From NCBI RefSeq assembly GCF_003054025.1, contig NZ_QBKG01000009.1, positions 1 to 64,000 on the forward strand: a stretch of DNA of 64,000 nt, written 5' to 3'. The notes under the pieces were generated by a model that ran no database searches, was not told where the DNA came from, and was given only the letters and a program-made list of their open reading frames with translations. This DNA comes from Capnocytophaga leadbetteri. GTDB taxonomy: Bacteria > Bacteroidota > Bacteroidia > Flavobacteriales > Flavobacteriaceae. Shown one piece after another: positions 43,154-51,751 of the stretch. A program made the position numbers and the translations under genes. The first letter of the stretch is position 1. Every line of letters starts with the position of its first letter.

Positions 43154-43468
43154 CTATCGCTCAATGCGCGCTTTGTCTCCCTCCACAACTATAGGTCGTT
43201 GTATGAGCTGAGGGTGTGCCACCATAGCGGCTATTACTTCTTCGTCTGTCAAAGTCTTACCTTGATAAAGCTCTTTCCAGATAGCTTCTTTGGTGCGTAC
43301 CAAGTCTATAGGCTGCATTTGCAGCTTAATAAGCAGCGACTTCAGCTCATCTGTGGTTACACCTTTTTTAAGGTAATCGATTACCTCGTACTCTTTGTCT
43401 GTATTCTTTAAATGCTCCAAAGCACATCTCGATTTGGAGCATTTAGGATTGTGATATATTTGTATCAT
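43154..43468 (-). CDS. arsC: ArsC-family thiol reductase
   Basis: A 104-aa glutaredoxin-like ArsC/Spx-fold protein. It starts with IYHNPKCSKSRCALEHL, placing the catalytic cysteine near residue 9 and a second one four residues later. IQRPIVVEGDKARI near the end has the conserved RP motif. Arsenate reduction is the annotated role; no other ars gene is nearby, so a general thiol role is equally possible. It starts 30 bp after the DeoR gene. Confidence 0.85.
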   Translation of the reverse strand: MIQIYHNPKCSKSRCALEHLKNTDKEYEVIDYLKKGVTTDELKSLLIKLQMQPIDLVRTKEAIWKELYQGKTLTDEEVIAAMVAHPQLIQRPIVVEGDKARIER

Positions 43469-43498
43469 ATTTTAATGTTACTACAATAGTCTAGTCAA

Positions 43499-44263
43499 TT
43501 AGCAAATAACTACCTCTACACCGCGTTTTTCAAGTTCTTCTACAAACTCTGGGTCGGCATTGCTATCAGTGATAAGCATATCAATCTTTTCTACATAGCA
43601 AATAAACCCAAATCCGCGTTTGTGTATTTTTGATGAATCGGCAAGAACGATAGTTTTATCTACACGCTCCATCATTTTTTTATTTAAATGGGCTTCACCT
43701 ACGTTAGTAGAGCTCAATCCGTAGTCTAAATCGATGCCCTCAATACCCAAGAATAAAGTGGTACAAGAGAAATTGCTTAAGGTTTCTTCTGCTAATACCC
43801 CAACTGTAGAGGTAGAGTTCTTGCGCACCTCACCCCCTAAGTGAATTGTATTTACATTAGGATTCTTGCACACCTCTAAAGCAACTCGTAACGAAGGAGT
43901 TAATACTGTTAGGTTGCGCAACCCATAAAGCTTCTGTGCCAATAGATGAGCAGTAGAGCCTGATGAAAGAATGATAAACTCATTTTCCTTGATATAATCT
44001 AAAGCTTTATCAATGATGCGCGTTTTTTCTTCTACATTTAGCGTTTCTTTCTCACTCACTGTTTGGTCAAATACATAGCGCATTTGCTTACTTGCTCCCC
44101 CGTGTGTGCGGTGTAAATAGCCTTCTTGTTCTAAAAGAGTTAAGTCTTTTCGGATAGTTACTACCGAAACCTTTAGCTTATCGCTTAGCTCACTTACGCT
44201 AATATATCTTTTAGTCTCTAAACTCTCTAAAATCTTAGCCTGACGTTCATTTAGTACTCTCAT
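43499..44263 (-). CDS. DeoR/GlpR-family transcriptional regulator
   Basis: The 254-aa protein has an N-terminal DeoR HTH (ISVSELSDKLKVSVVTIRKDL, spanning about residues 17-37, then LEQEGYLHRTHGGA). The C-terminal sensor domain has SSGSTAHLLA and GIDLDYGLSS motifs, used to bind phosphorylated sugars in this family. The target is not evident, as no sugar operon adjoins. A -7 element may lie at 44290-44297 and would let it be expressed apart from dnaX. Confidence 0.88.
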   Translation of the reverse strand: MRVLNERQAKILESLETKRYISVSELSDKLKVSVVTIRKDLTLLEQEGYLHRTHGGASKQMRYVFDQTVSEKETLNVEEKTRIIDKALDYIKENEFIILSSGSTAHLLAQKLYGLRNLTVLTPSLRVALEVCKNPNVNTIHLGGEVRKNSTSTVGVLAEETLSNFSCTTLFLGIEGIDLDYGLSSTNVGEAHLNKKMMERVDKTIVLADSSKIHKRGFGFICYVEKIDMLITDSNADPEFVEELEKRGVEVVIC

Positions 44264-44289
44264 ATCTTATCTAATTTTATTATTTTTTT

Positions 44290-44297
44290 CAAAAATA
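44290..44297 (-). promoter_or_regulatory. Possible -7 element of the DeoR gene
   Basis: Minus-strand TATTTTTG, 27 bp from the start codon; no -33 match. Confidence 0.35.
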
Positions 44298-44315
44298 TCT
44301 TTTCTTCAATCATTA

Positions 44316-44918
44316 TTAGCTTATCGCTAAACTAAATGCATTTCTAAAATCTTGTAGTAGTGGGTTGAGCTGTAGCAACCTATTGTATTTCTCTTCAGGA
44401 GTTACCAATATACGCTTACTAATCTCTTCATTTACTTGTATTTCTATCTTCAGGTCATAATTGCGCAATTGCTTATGCAAATAAGCCAATAATTTTGGCT
44501 CCATCTCTATTACGTCTGTTTTAGCCGTTTGAGTACCTACCTCTAAGTGTAGTACGGTACCCTCTAATTGCTTATTGGCTATCTGCAAAATAGATGCTTG
44601 CAAGCGTTCGCCTCTGCTCAATAATTGTTGTATATAGGCTTGCCAATACTGCTGGAAAGCCTCTGAGGTAAAAGGTTCACGAGGTAGCGAATTAGGGTCT
44701 ATCGTATCTTCTTTTGCCTGCCTTTGGTGCTCAGTCTTCAGGTGTACACTTTTTATTGAAAAGCCCGACACCACTCCCGAGCGCTGTGCCTTAGTAATAG
44801 TAGGCACACTAACTACCGGCGTAGGTGCTGGAGCTGGGGGCGGAGACTGTGTAGCAACAGGAGCTGCTTCAACATTAAATAAATAAGCCGGTATTATGAA
44901 GCGTCCATCATTTTTTTT
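44316..44918 (-). CDS. dnaX: dnaX, C-terminal (tau-specific) part in the -1 frame
   Basis: This frame is open from a TAA at 44921-44919 through to 44316, so a shift into it must happen within the A10 run. It encodes NDGRFIIPAYLFN, a Pro/Ala/Thr linker (PPPAPAPTPVV) and about 165 residues with the look of the tau tail (EAFQQYWQAYIQQLLSRGER, then an acidic/basic C-terminus). Joining it to the upstream frame gives a 555-aa tau, the expected size. A GTG near 44807 could be taken as a start, but the in-frame coding continuity upstream argues against an independent gene. Confidence 0.75.
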   Translation of the reverse strand, partial: KKNDGRFIIPAYLFNVEAAPVATQSPPPAPAPTPVVSVPTITKAQRSGVVSGFSIKSVHLKTEHQRQAKEDTIDPNSLPREPFTSEAFQQYWQAYIQQLLSRGERLQASILQIANKQLEGTVLHLEVGTQTAKTDVIEMEPKLLAYLHKQLRNYDLKIEIQVNEEISKRILVTPEEKYNRLLQLNPLLQDFRNAFSLAIS

Positions 44919-45982
44919 TTATCCCCCTCATAGGTCAGTGATGCTAATTGCATCAAGGCGATTTCTACCAATAAACGTTGGTTTTTGCTGTTTCGATAGC
45001 TCAAATCGCAATCATTAGCGATGCGTATAGCCTCCATTAAGAATGACACTGTAGCACGCTCACTCTGCTCTGTATATTTCTTTCGAGTCTCTTCGCCTAC
45101 CTCCATTAAGCTAATAGTCGCCTGATTTTTGCACACCATCAAATCTCTAAAGTGGCTTGCCAAGCCTGCTATAAAGTGATTGCCATCAAAACCTTGCGCT
45201 ATAACCGTATTGAGCTCAAGCAGTAAATCTGGTAACTTATTATCTAAAATAAGGTCTGTTACCTTAAAATAAACCTCATAGTCTAACACATTCAGTATTT
45301 CGGAAGTGGCTTGACGGGTAATCTTATCACCTGAAAAACTCACTACACGGTCGAAAATAGAGAGGGCATCGCGCATAGCTCCGTCAGCCTTTTGAGCAAT
45401 GATTTGCAGTGCCTCATCTTCAGCCTCAATACCTTGTTGTTCTGCTATATATTTCAAATATTCGCGTATATCACTTATCGTAATACGTTTAAAATCAAAT
45501 ATCTGGCAACGAGACAAAATAGTAGGGATAATCTTGTGCTTTTCAGTAGTCGCTAAAATAAAAATAGCGTGCTTAGGTGGCTCTTCTAACGTTTTCAGGA
45601 AAGCATTGAAAGCCGCTGTAGAGAGCATATGCACCTCATCGATGATATACACTTTGTAGTTGCCTACTTGGGGAGGGATGCGCACTTGCTCTATGAGCTT
45701 TCGTATGTCATCTACACTATTGTTAGAGGCAGCATCGAGTTCAAACACATTGAAAGCAAAGTCGTTATCATCTGTTACCCCACTTTGTTCGTTTATTTTT
45801 TTGGCAAGGATACGCGCACAAGTAGTCTTACCCACCCCACGTGGTCCTGTAAATAGGAGTGCTTGTGCTAAGTGGTTGTTTTCGATAGCGTTGAGCAGTG
45901 TATTGGTAATAGCCTGCTGCCCCACAACATCTCTAAATGATTGTGGGCGATATTTCCGTGCCGAAACTACAAATTGACTCAT
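44894..45982 (-). CDS. dnaX: DNA polymerase III gamma/tau ATPase part (zero frame, short form)
   Basis: The 362-aa zero-frame product carries the clamp-loader AAA+ module: Walker A GPRGVGKTTCARI near residue 45, Walker B IIDEVHML, sensor ATTEKHKIIP, then domain III. The zinc-ligand cysteines of E. coli DnaX are absent, as usual for flavobacteria (from memory). The frame ends five codons after an AAA AAA AAA run, so this is a gamma-like form. The tau tail is in the -1 frame. Confidence 0.88.
   Translation of the reverse strand: MSQFVVSARKYRPQSFRDVVGQQAITNTLLNAIENNHLAQALLFTGPRGVGKTTCARILAKKINEQSGVTDDNDFAFNVFELDAASNNSVDDIRKLIEQVRIPPQVGNYKVYIIDEVHMLSTAAFNAFLKTLEEPPKHAIFILATTEKHKIIPTILSRCQIFDFKRITISDIREYLKYIAEQQGIEAEDEALQIIAQKADGAMRDALSIFDRVVSFSGDKITRQATSEILNVLDYEVYFKVTDLILDNKLPDLLLELNTVIAQGFDGNHFIAGLASHFRDLMVCKNQATISLMEVGEETRKKYTEQSERATVSFLMEAIRIANDCDLSYRNSKNQRLLVEIALMQLASLTYEGDKKKMMDAS
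44911..44920 (-). other. dnaX: A10 slippery run in dnaX
   Basis: Ten consecutive A on the sense (minus) strand, read GAT AAA AAA AAA ATG in the zero frame. One added A, or a -1 ribosomal slip, continues into the open tau frame. No other frame permits a full-length product. Confidence 0.85.
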
Positions 45983-46016
45983 TAGTATAAAGTTGTACTA
46001 AGGTGAAAAATACGAT

Positions 46017-46532
46017 TTATTTTCTCGTTTGGTAAGTACCAAAAATAAAGTTTGAATCTACTACTTTGTTGCCTTGCCTATTTATTAACACCAAATCATT
46101 GATACGGATAAGGTGGTCATAACGCAGTAATGTATGAGTATTTTCATCATAAATAGCCCTTGTGGTGATAGATACTGTGCCTCCTGTTGCTTCTATCTGA
46201 GTAGTTACTATAGGAGAAGCAGGCGGAAAATCTGCACAGAAATAAGAGGTAGTAGGAGCTTGGTCGAACGTACGGTAATACAATTTATAACTATCAGGTA
46301 TTGTACCACTTACGGTCTTTTCTTTATTTTCGAGTACATTAGCGGGCAACTTAAGTATAAGTGCCTGTTTTTGACTGTATTTAAACAAAAAAGACACTGC
46401 TGTATCATTGCTAGAGCAAGAAAGCACATCAGAATTATCAAACGAAATAGTTTCAACTTCTAAATCACCATCATTGCAAGCTACTAAGCAAAACCCTATC
46501 AGCAGCCCTAATAAAAGTATTTTTCTACTCAT
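46017..46532 (-). CDS. Small flavobacterial lipoprotein
   Basis: A 171-aa lipoprotein (LLIGFCLVACNDGD, cysteine near residue 19) with a compact beta-rich body and two further cysteines (SCSS, YFCAD) that could form a disulfide. I recall similar uncharacterised lipoproteins in Flavobacteriaceae. It lies 34 bp upstream of dnaX on the same strand and probably starts that transcript. ATG 46532 was chosen, 17 bp from the -7 element; an in-frame TTG at 46541 is too close to the transcript start. Confidence 0.75.
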   Translation of the reverse strand: MSRKILLLGLLIGFCLVACNDGDLEVETISFDNSDVLSCSSNDTAVSFLFKYSQKQALILKLPANVLENKEKTVSGTIPDSYKLYYRTFDQAPTTSYFCADFPPASPIVTTQIEATGGTVSITTRAIYDENTHTLLRYDHLIRINDLVLINRQGNKVVDSNFIFGTYQTRK

Positions 46533-46549
46533 TAATCTCAATATTTTTG

Positions 46550-46557
46550 CAAAGGTA
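46550..46557 (-). promoter_or_regulatory. -7 element of the lipoprotein-dnaX unit
   Basis: Minus-strand TACCTTTG, giving a leader of about 10 nt. Confidence 0.5.
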
Positions 46558-46599
46558 CAAAAAAAGATAGAAAAGAAAAGAAAAAAGTGAAAAAAGTTA

Positions 46600-46654
46600 A
46601 ATCTTCGCTTATCCTTCGCTTATCCTTCGCTCATCGTTCGCTCATCGTTCGCTT
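46600..46654 (+). repeat. 11-bp repeat array 4 (5 units)
   Basis: A 10-bp shortened unit ATCTTCGCTT, then ATCCTTCGCTT, ATCCTTCGCTC, ATCGTTCGCTC, ATCGTTCGCTT in strict 11-bp steps (46611-46654). It points towards the siderophore receptor gene and ends 95 bp before its -7 element. Confidence 0.85.
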
Positions 46655-46727
46655 TGAATGGCTTGTTCTTATACTACTTTTATAAGGTAAATAGAATAGC
46701 TTCAGCTAATGATTAACTACTAAAAAA

Positions 46728-46757
46728 TTGTTATTTATAATGATTTTATTATCTTTG
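46728..46757 (+). promoter_or_regulatory. Promoter of the siderophore receptor gene
   Basis: TTG at 46728-46730, 19-bp spacer, TATCTTTG at 46750-46757. Confidence 0.65.
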
Positions 46758-46800
46758 CACCCCGAAATAAACAAGAAACATTTTAAATAAAATAATCTAT

Positions 46801-49299
46801 ATGAAAAAACTCTTTTCTTTGCTGATGTTTTGTTGCTTCAGCCTTACTACTGTTTTTGCCCAACAAACTACTGAAGTGCGCGGTCAGGTAACCGATGAAA
46901 ATAAACAACCTCTTATAGGGGTAGATGTCGTACTAGAAGGCACTTCTATAGGTGTTAGCACCAACGACAAAGGTTTTTACGAGCTTCATAATGTACCTGT
47001 AGGCAAACAGACTATAGTGTTTAGCTACCTCGGTTTTCAAACTTTAAAAATACGCACCGATGTAGCTCCTAACCCCAGCGGTACCCACACGCACTTAGAT
47101 GTACAACTCTCTGAAGAATTGACTGCACTGCAAGAAGTAGAGGTTATCGGGCGCAAAGAGAGTAGTTATAAAAACACTAACTCTTTTATCGGTACCAAAA
47201 CAGCCTCTGCGCTGAAAGAAGTACCCCAATCGGTAGGCTATGTTACCAAAGAGCTCATCTTAGACCAAGGAGCTACAACCGTAAATGAGGTGGTGAAAAA
47301 CATTAGCGGGGTAAACCAAAACTCTTCGTACAACGACTTTTCTATTCGTGGTTTTCGCGCTACAGGCAACCGCAATTCGGGCAACCTGCTAAACGGTATG
47401 CGTGCCCAAACGAGCTTGTGGAAACAGTCTTCGCTTGCTAATATCGAGCGTGTAGAGGTTATCAAAGGCCCTGCCTCTGCTCTCTTTGGCAATGCTGCCC
47501 CAGGAGGAGTTATCAACCGCGTAACTAAGAAACCACTTTTTGAAAACAAAAATAGCATCACCGTGGGGGTGGGTAGCTGGAATACCCTGAAAACTTACGG
47601 TGACTTTACTGGCCCTCTAAACCCTAAGAAAACGCTGCTTTACCGCCTAAACTTAGGTTATGAGAAAACTGACTCTTTCCGCGATTTGCAAGGCTCTGAA
47701 AGCATTATTGCTGCCCCTTCGTTCTCTTATATTCCTAACGAGAAAACGCATATCAACGTTGATTTTGTGTATCAGAACTTTAACGGCAAGATAGACCGCG
47801 GACAGTCTGTGCCTGCTGATGGCAATGTGTACTCTACCCCTATCAGCCGCTCGCTAAGTGCTGCTAATGATTTCTTAAAGGAAAACACTCTCAATACTAC
47901 CATAGCCCTCACTCATAAATTCTCTGACCATATTTCGCTAAACGCTATTTACCTTAACTCTTCTTACAGCGAAGATATGTTAGAGCACACCCAAGCTAAC
48001 CTATACTACAAGCAAATAGGCAACGGGGCTAACGCCTTCCGCTATGCTGACCCTAACAAAGTGATGATGACTGCTAATCAACGCAAACGGTATTTTGCTA
48101 ACAATAGCTTCAACACTTACTTCAATTTCAACTTCAATACTGGTATATTGAAACACAAGCTATTAGTAGGTTATGACTATTTTATTTCAGAACAAAAAGC
48201 AGGTTCATCTTCTATTTCGGCACAAGGTTATTTGAGCAAGGATAAAACTAAAGTCGTAGGCACCTATACTACTACTGCTAATGTATTGGCAGGCTCAGTA
48301 CAGACTCCTACTACTAACGTACCTGTATTTGACCTATACGACCCTATAGCAGGCAATGCGTATAAAGATATTAGCAAATACATCTGGAAACAAAACACGC
48401 TAAACCCTTATGAGGAATACTCTCACGGGGTATATGTGCAAGAGCAGATAGACATCAGTATTGTGAAGTTGCTTATTGGCTTACGCCAAGAGTGGTTCAC
48501 CGAAACACTAAACAAAGAGACTACTAAAGAGATAAGTAGGCAAACAAGTGCTTTTATACCTCGTGTGGGATTGGTAGTAGAGGCATCGGAGAACATTAAT
48601 CTTTATTCGACTTGGGTAAAAGGATTTCAGCCACAAGAGGCTAATATACAATCTGACCCTGACCGCTATGGAGGGCCTTTTGATTATATGAAGAGTGAAT
48701 TATACGAGGTTGGATTGAAGACCGAATGGTTTAACAAACGCTTAAGTGCTACATTAGCCATATTTAAGATTATGCAAGAGAACTCTTTAGAGCAAAGTCC
48801 GAAAGCAGGTAAAGCTGATTGGCGTGTGCCAGTAGATGAAGAATCTAACGGGTTTGAATTGGACGTAGCGGGACAGATATTGCCTAACTTTAGTGTGGTA
48901 GCGAACTATGCTTATACTGATGCTCGTATTGTGAAACTAAAAGAAGAAGGAGCTATTAAAGACCTAAACGTACAACGCCCTAGTACTCCCCGCCACGCGG
49001 CTAACCTCTGGACGAAGTATATCTTTGAAAATGGTAGTTTAAAAGGACTCGGAGCAGGTATAGGGGTTAGCTACGCCAGCGAACGCCTCGGACAGGTAGG
49101 GCGCCGTGCTACCGCTGCTTCTTACCCCGACTATACACTACTCAATGCGGTACTTTATTATAAGGTGAAAGATGTACAGCTACAGCTAAACGTTAATAAT
49201 GTGCTAAATCGTACTTATTGGATAAGCGGTTATGATAACTTACGCAACTTCCCTGGAGCTCCACGCAACATAAATGCCAGTGTAACTTATCGGTTTTAA
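46801..49299 (+). CDS. TonB-dependent siderophore receptor
   Basis: The 832-aa protein has a signal peptide (LTTVFAQQT), a carboxypeptidase-like N-terminal domain (VRGQVTDENKQPLIGVDVVL, residues 26-45 onwards), a TonB plug (EVPQSVGYVTKELI, DFSIRGFRATG, GPASALFGNAAPGGVIN) and a 22-strand-type barrel ending in NASVTYRF. The plug pattern and the C-terminal NVLNRTYWISG are typical of FhuA/FhuE/FoxA-like ferric siderophore receptors. Iron regulation is expected, but I see no clear Fur box. Confidence 0.88.
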   Translation: MKKLFSLLMFCCFSLTTVFAQQTTEVRGQVTDENKQPLIGVDVVLEGTSIGVSTNDKGFYELHNVPVGKQTIVFSYLGFQTLKIRTDVAPNPSGTHTHLDVQLSEELTALQEVEVIGRKESSYKNTNSFIGTKTASALKEVPQSVGYVTKELILDQGATTVNEVVKNISGVNQNSSYNDFSIRGFRATGNRNSGNLLNGMRAQTSLWKQSSLANIERVEVIKGPASALFGNAAPGGVINRVTKKPLFENKNSITVGVGSWNTLKTYGDFTGPLNPKKTLLYRLNLGYEKTDSFRDLQGSESIIAAPSFSYIPNEKTHINVDFVYQNFNGKIDRGQSVPADGNVYSTPISRSLSAANDFLKENTLNTTIALTHKFSDHISLNAIYLNSSYSEDMLEHTQANLYYKQIGNGANAFRYADPNKVMMTANQRKRYFANNSFNTYFNFNFNTGILKHKLLVGYDYFISEQKAGSSSISAQGYLSKDKTKVVGTYTTTANVLAGSVQTPTTNVPVFDLYDPIAGNAYKDISKYIWKQNTLNPYEEYSHGVYVQEQIDISIVKLLIGLRQEWFTETLNKETTKEISRQTSAFIPRVGLVVEASENINLYSTWVKGFQPQEANIQSDPDRYGGPFDYMKSELYEVGLKTEWFNKRLSATLAIFKIMQENSLEQSPKAGKADWRVPVDEESNGFELDVAGQILPNFSVVANYAYTDARIVKLKEEGAIKDLNVQRPSTPRHAANLWTKYIFENGSLKGLGAGIGVSYASERLGQVGRRATAASYPDYTLLNAVLYYKVKDVQLQLNVNNVLNRTYWISGYDNLRNFPGAPRNINASVTYRF

Positions 49300-51650
49300 A
49301 AGAAAAAAGCACTCACATTACCCTGAGCTACCCATTGCCTATCATATACCTCATCGGCAAGAGCTTTATCACTAACTACCTGCAACCCTTGAGCTTCGGC
49401 TTTAAGGGTTAGCAGGTTGCCGATAGTAGTTTTAGCACTCAACTTGCTTAACAAGGCTTTTACTGTACTTAAAGATAAGTCATTGGCTACTTGCCCTTGA
49501 AAAGGCACTTCTAACCATATTATTTCTTTCTTCTCTACATCTAAAACTCCAAACAGCAATCCTTTTTGCAACGGCTGAGTAATACGCACCTGATGGATAA
49601 CCGTAGAAGGGTCGTAAGCTACCCCCGTGCGCTCAGATACTTTCATCTTATGTTTACTATCCATCCAGCCTACTACTAAATTAGGTGATAGTGCCCCATT
49701 AGAATAAGCATTGCACACAAAAGTTACGTACTTAGCTTTCTTTCGGCGCAAGATATTTATATCGATATTGATATACTCGGCAGTACCTACTTTATTAGGA
49801 ATACTGCGAATATCACCACTATGTTGGCAACCCGTAGCGGTAAGTCTATCAAAAAAGCATATATCTTTTTTCATTTTGCACCCTTCTTCAAAGATGATAT
49901 GGCACGACAAGTCCATATCGAGATGCTGCGCAGGTAGGTCTTTACCCCATTGCATAAAGAGGCGTACCTCATTGCCTTCTAAAGGGAATTTAGTACCCAT
50001 TAAGGTCGCGTTAAAGTCGTGTATAGTAGTACTTCTATCGCCTATAGGCAAAGGAAGGTGATACAGTTGTTCGTCTATAAATATCGTTTTATGCGGATTG
50101 GGATATGCTGCGAACTTTCGACGTATTACCCACAAGCAAAGCTCTTCTATCGCTGTTTTCATCTGGGCTAATTGTTCCTCGTTATAGCCTAAATTCACCC
50201 ATTGGTTTTTAGGCACCTCTACATAATCACCCGTAATGATTTTCACAGAACGCGTACCGTGTGGTGTAAAATAAAGGTCGGCGTAATTATTGAGGGTAAA
50301 AAGCAAGCGCATAGGTACTTGGTCTATTACCTCTTTGAAAGCTGCAATAGTAGCTTCAGTACCTACCCATAACATTGTAGCAAATAGCGAGCGCGCAAAC
50401 TGAGAAGGACGTTCTTTTAGATACCCCAAAACAGTATTCGTATCTACATTTAGGTAAGCCTGTTGTACCTTGCTTTGCCATACCTCATATTTCTGATGAT
50501 AAAAAACATCTAACAGCATAGCGAGCTTTTCAAAGCCTTTTTTCTTGCTATACTCAGCCAAGCGCAAGGCGCGAATAAAGCGCACCCACATCTCGCGCTT
50601 GGGGTGCATCAGTTCGCAAGCCTTTTCTGCAGAGAGAGGCAAGGTATTGAGCCAACGCGCCACTCTTGCACATTCCTTACGCGAGTATTTCAAGCGAAGT
50701 TCTTCTTTTGCTTCTATCTTTGCTTCTTCACTCTTGTTTAAAGGATAAACAATATGACTGTAGTTTTTAGCATTTTTAGCAACAATTGTTTTAGGAGGTA
50801 ATAGCTGCAAGAACCCCGTCTTCTTATACCACAAATAACGCAGAATATCGGTAGGAGTGCGAAAACAAGCTCCTGCTGCTACTTCATTGCCTTCTGAAAG
50901 AAGATAACTATCCACTACTAAGATAAGGGTTTCTTTCATCTCGATAGTAGTTTTTTTATCTACAGAAAAGTAAGGCAACAAACGTTTGAGCGAATCTACT
51001 TGAGTAGCATCTAAAGCTGTTTTAGAAGCCAATAGGTTTTGGTAATAGGCGTTTGCATCATGTTCGCGCCAAAGATCGAGGATTTTGAGTTTGCTACCCT
51101 GCTCGGTACTCTCTATCTTACCTAACTGAAAAGGCGTACCACAAAAAGGACAACCATTATAACGCCACAGCGGAAAGGTACCATAAGGAATATAGTGCCC
51201 GCAGGCTAAAAAGCGCTCGTGTTTAGGTGTGAAATATTCTCTATTATAGTATTTAATATCGTTTGCCTCATAATAATCATCGTAATCATACCAATAACAA
51301 ATATAATCATCATTCTTTACCAAATCAGGAAATTGGTTGTAGAAAGCAGTGATGATATGGTCTACCGCACTCTCTCCTGTAGGCACTTCCCAATTCTTAA
51401 TAAGCGGTGCCCAGTTGAGTTTTACATTAAGTATTTGCTTAATAGTGCACACTACCAATTGGCGATACTCGTTATTAGTACCGTTGATAGCGTGCAAGAG
51501 GTCTTCGCTAACACCAAAGCCGTGTCGGCGCAAGGCAGCTACCAATTCCAATGTTCCTGGTTGTATAGCTCTTTGTGCGACCATACTATCAGGTATATAA
51601 AGCGCATTTTGCCTAAGTGCAATTTTTAGTAAAGCGGTTGTTTTTTCCAT
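49296..51650 (-). CDS. Large zinc-ribbon protein with C-terminal TerD-like domain
   Basis: A 784-aa cytosolic protein with no signal or membrane segment. The N-terminus (MEKTTALLKIALRQNALYIP) and a CGH...CPFCG zinc ribbon/RING-like site at residues about 150-170 are followed by a long helical middle. A C-terminal region (about 560-690) has the TerD pattern: DMDLSCHIIFEEG, FFDRL, HSGDIR and AEYINIDINIL. This resembles the MXAN_6230/SCO0854 RING-TerD family from memory. Ter proteins belong to stress and phage-related chemical-defence networks. ATG 51650 was chosen; the track frame upstream of it is not coding-like. Confidence 0.65.
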   Translation of the reverse strand: MEKTTALLKIALRQNALYIPDSMVAQRAIQPGTLELVAALRRHGFGVSEDLLHAINGTNNEYRQLVVCTIKQILNVKLNWAPLIKNWEVPTGESAVDHIITAFYNQFPDLVKNDDYICYWYDYDDYYEANDIKYYNREYFTPKHERFLACGHYIPYGTFPLWRYNGCPFCGTPFQLGKIESTEQGSKLKILDLWREHDANAYYQNLLASKTALDATQVDSLKRLLPYFSVDKKTTIEMKETLILVVDSYLLSEGNEVAAGACFRTPTDILRYLWYKKTGFLQLLPPKTIVAKNAKNYSHIVYPLNKSEEAKIEAKEELRLKYSRKECARVARWLNTLPLSAEKACELMHPKREMWVRFIRALRLAEYSKKKGFEKLAMLLDVFYHQKYEVWQSKVQQAYLNVDTNTVLGYLKERPSQFARSLFATMLWVGTEATIAAFKEVIDQVPMRLLFTLNNYADLYFTPHGTRSVKIITGDYVEVPKNQWVNLGYNEEQLAQMKTAIEELCLWVIRRKFAAYPNPHKTIFIDEQLYHLPLPIGDRSTTIHDFNATLMGTKFPLEGNEVRLFMQWGKDLPAQHLDMDLSCHIIFEEGCKMKKDICFFDRLTATGCQHSGDIRSIPNKVGTAEYINIDINILRRKKAKYVTFVCNAYSNGALSPNLVVGWMDSKHKMKVSERTGVAYDPSTVIHQVRITQPLQKGLLFGVLDVEKKEIIWLEVPFQGQVANDLSLSTVKALLSKLSAKTTIGNLLTLKAEAQGLQVVSDKALADEVYDRQWVAQGNVSAFFF

Positions 51651-51664
51651 AGTATAAAATAAAA

Positions 51665-51734
51665 AAAGAAAGGTAATCACGGAAGTAATTCTTACCTAAA
51701 GAGAAATGAAGTAACTTCCGTTTGACCTTTCTTT
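51665..51734 (-). terminator. Nested-stem terminator after gyrA
   Basis: Outer stem AAAGAAAGGT (51665-51674) / ACCTTTCTTT (51725-51734) and inner stem ACGGAAGT (51679-51686) / ACTTCCGT (51714-51721) around a 27-nt loop, then a T-run on the minus strand. Confidence 0.75.
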
Positions 51735-51751
51735 ATAATAAACACAGATTT

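Noticed and set aside
45982-46001. Inverted repeat TTAGTA/TACTAA just upstream of dnaX
   Set aside because: Six-bp arms in AT-rich DNA with no promoter nearby; likely chance.
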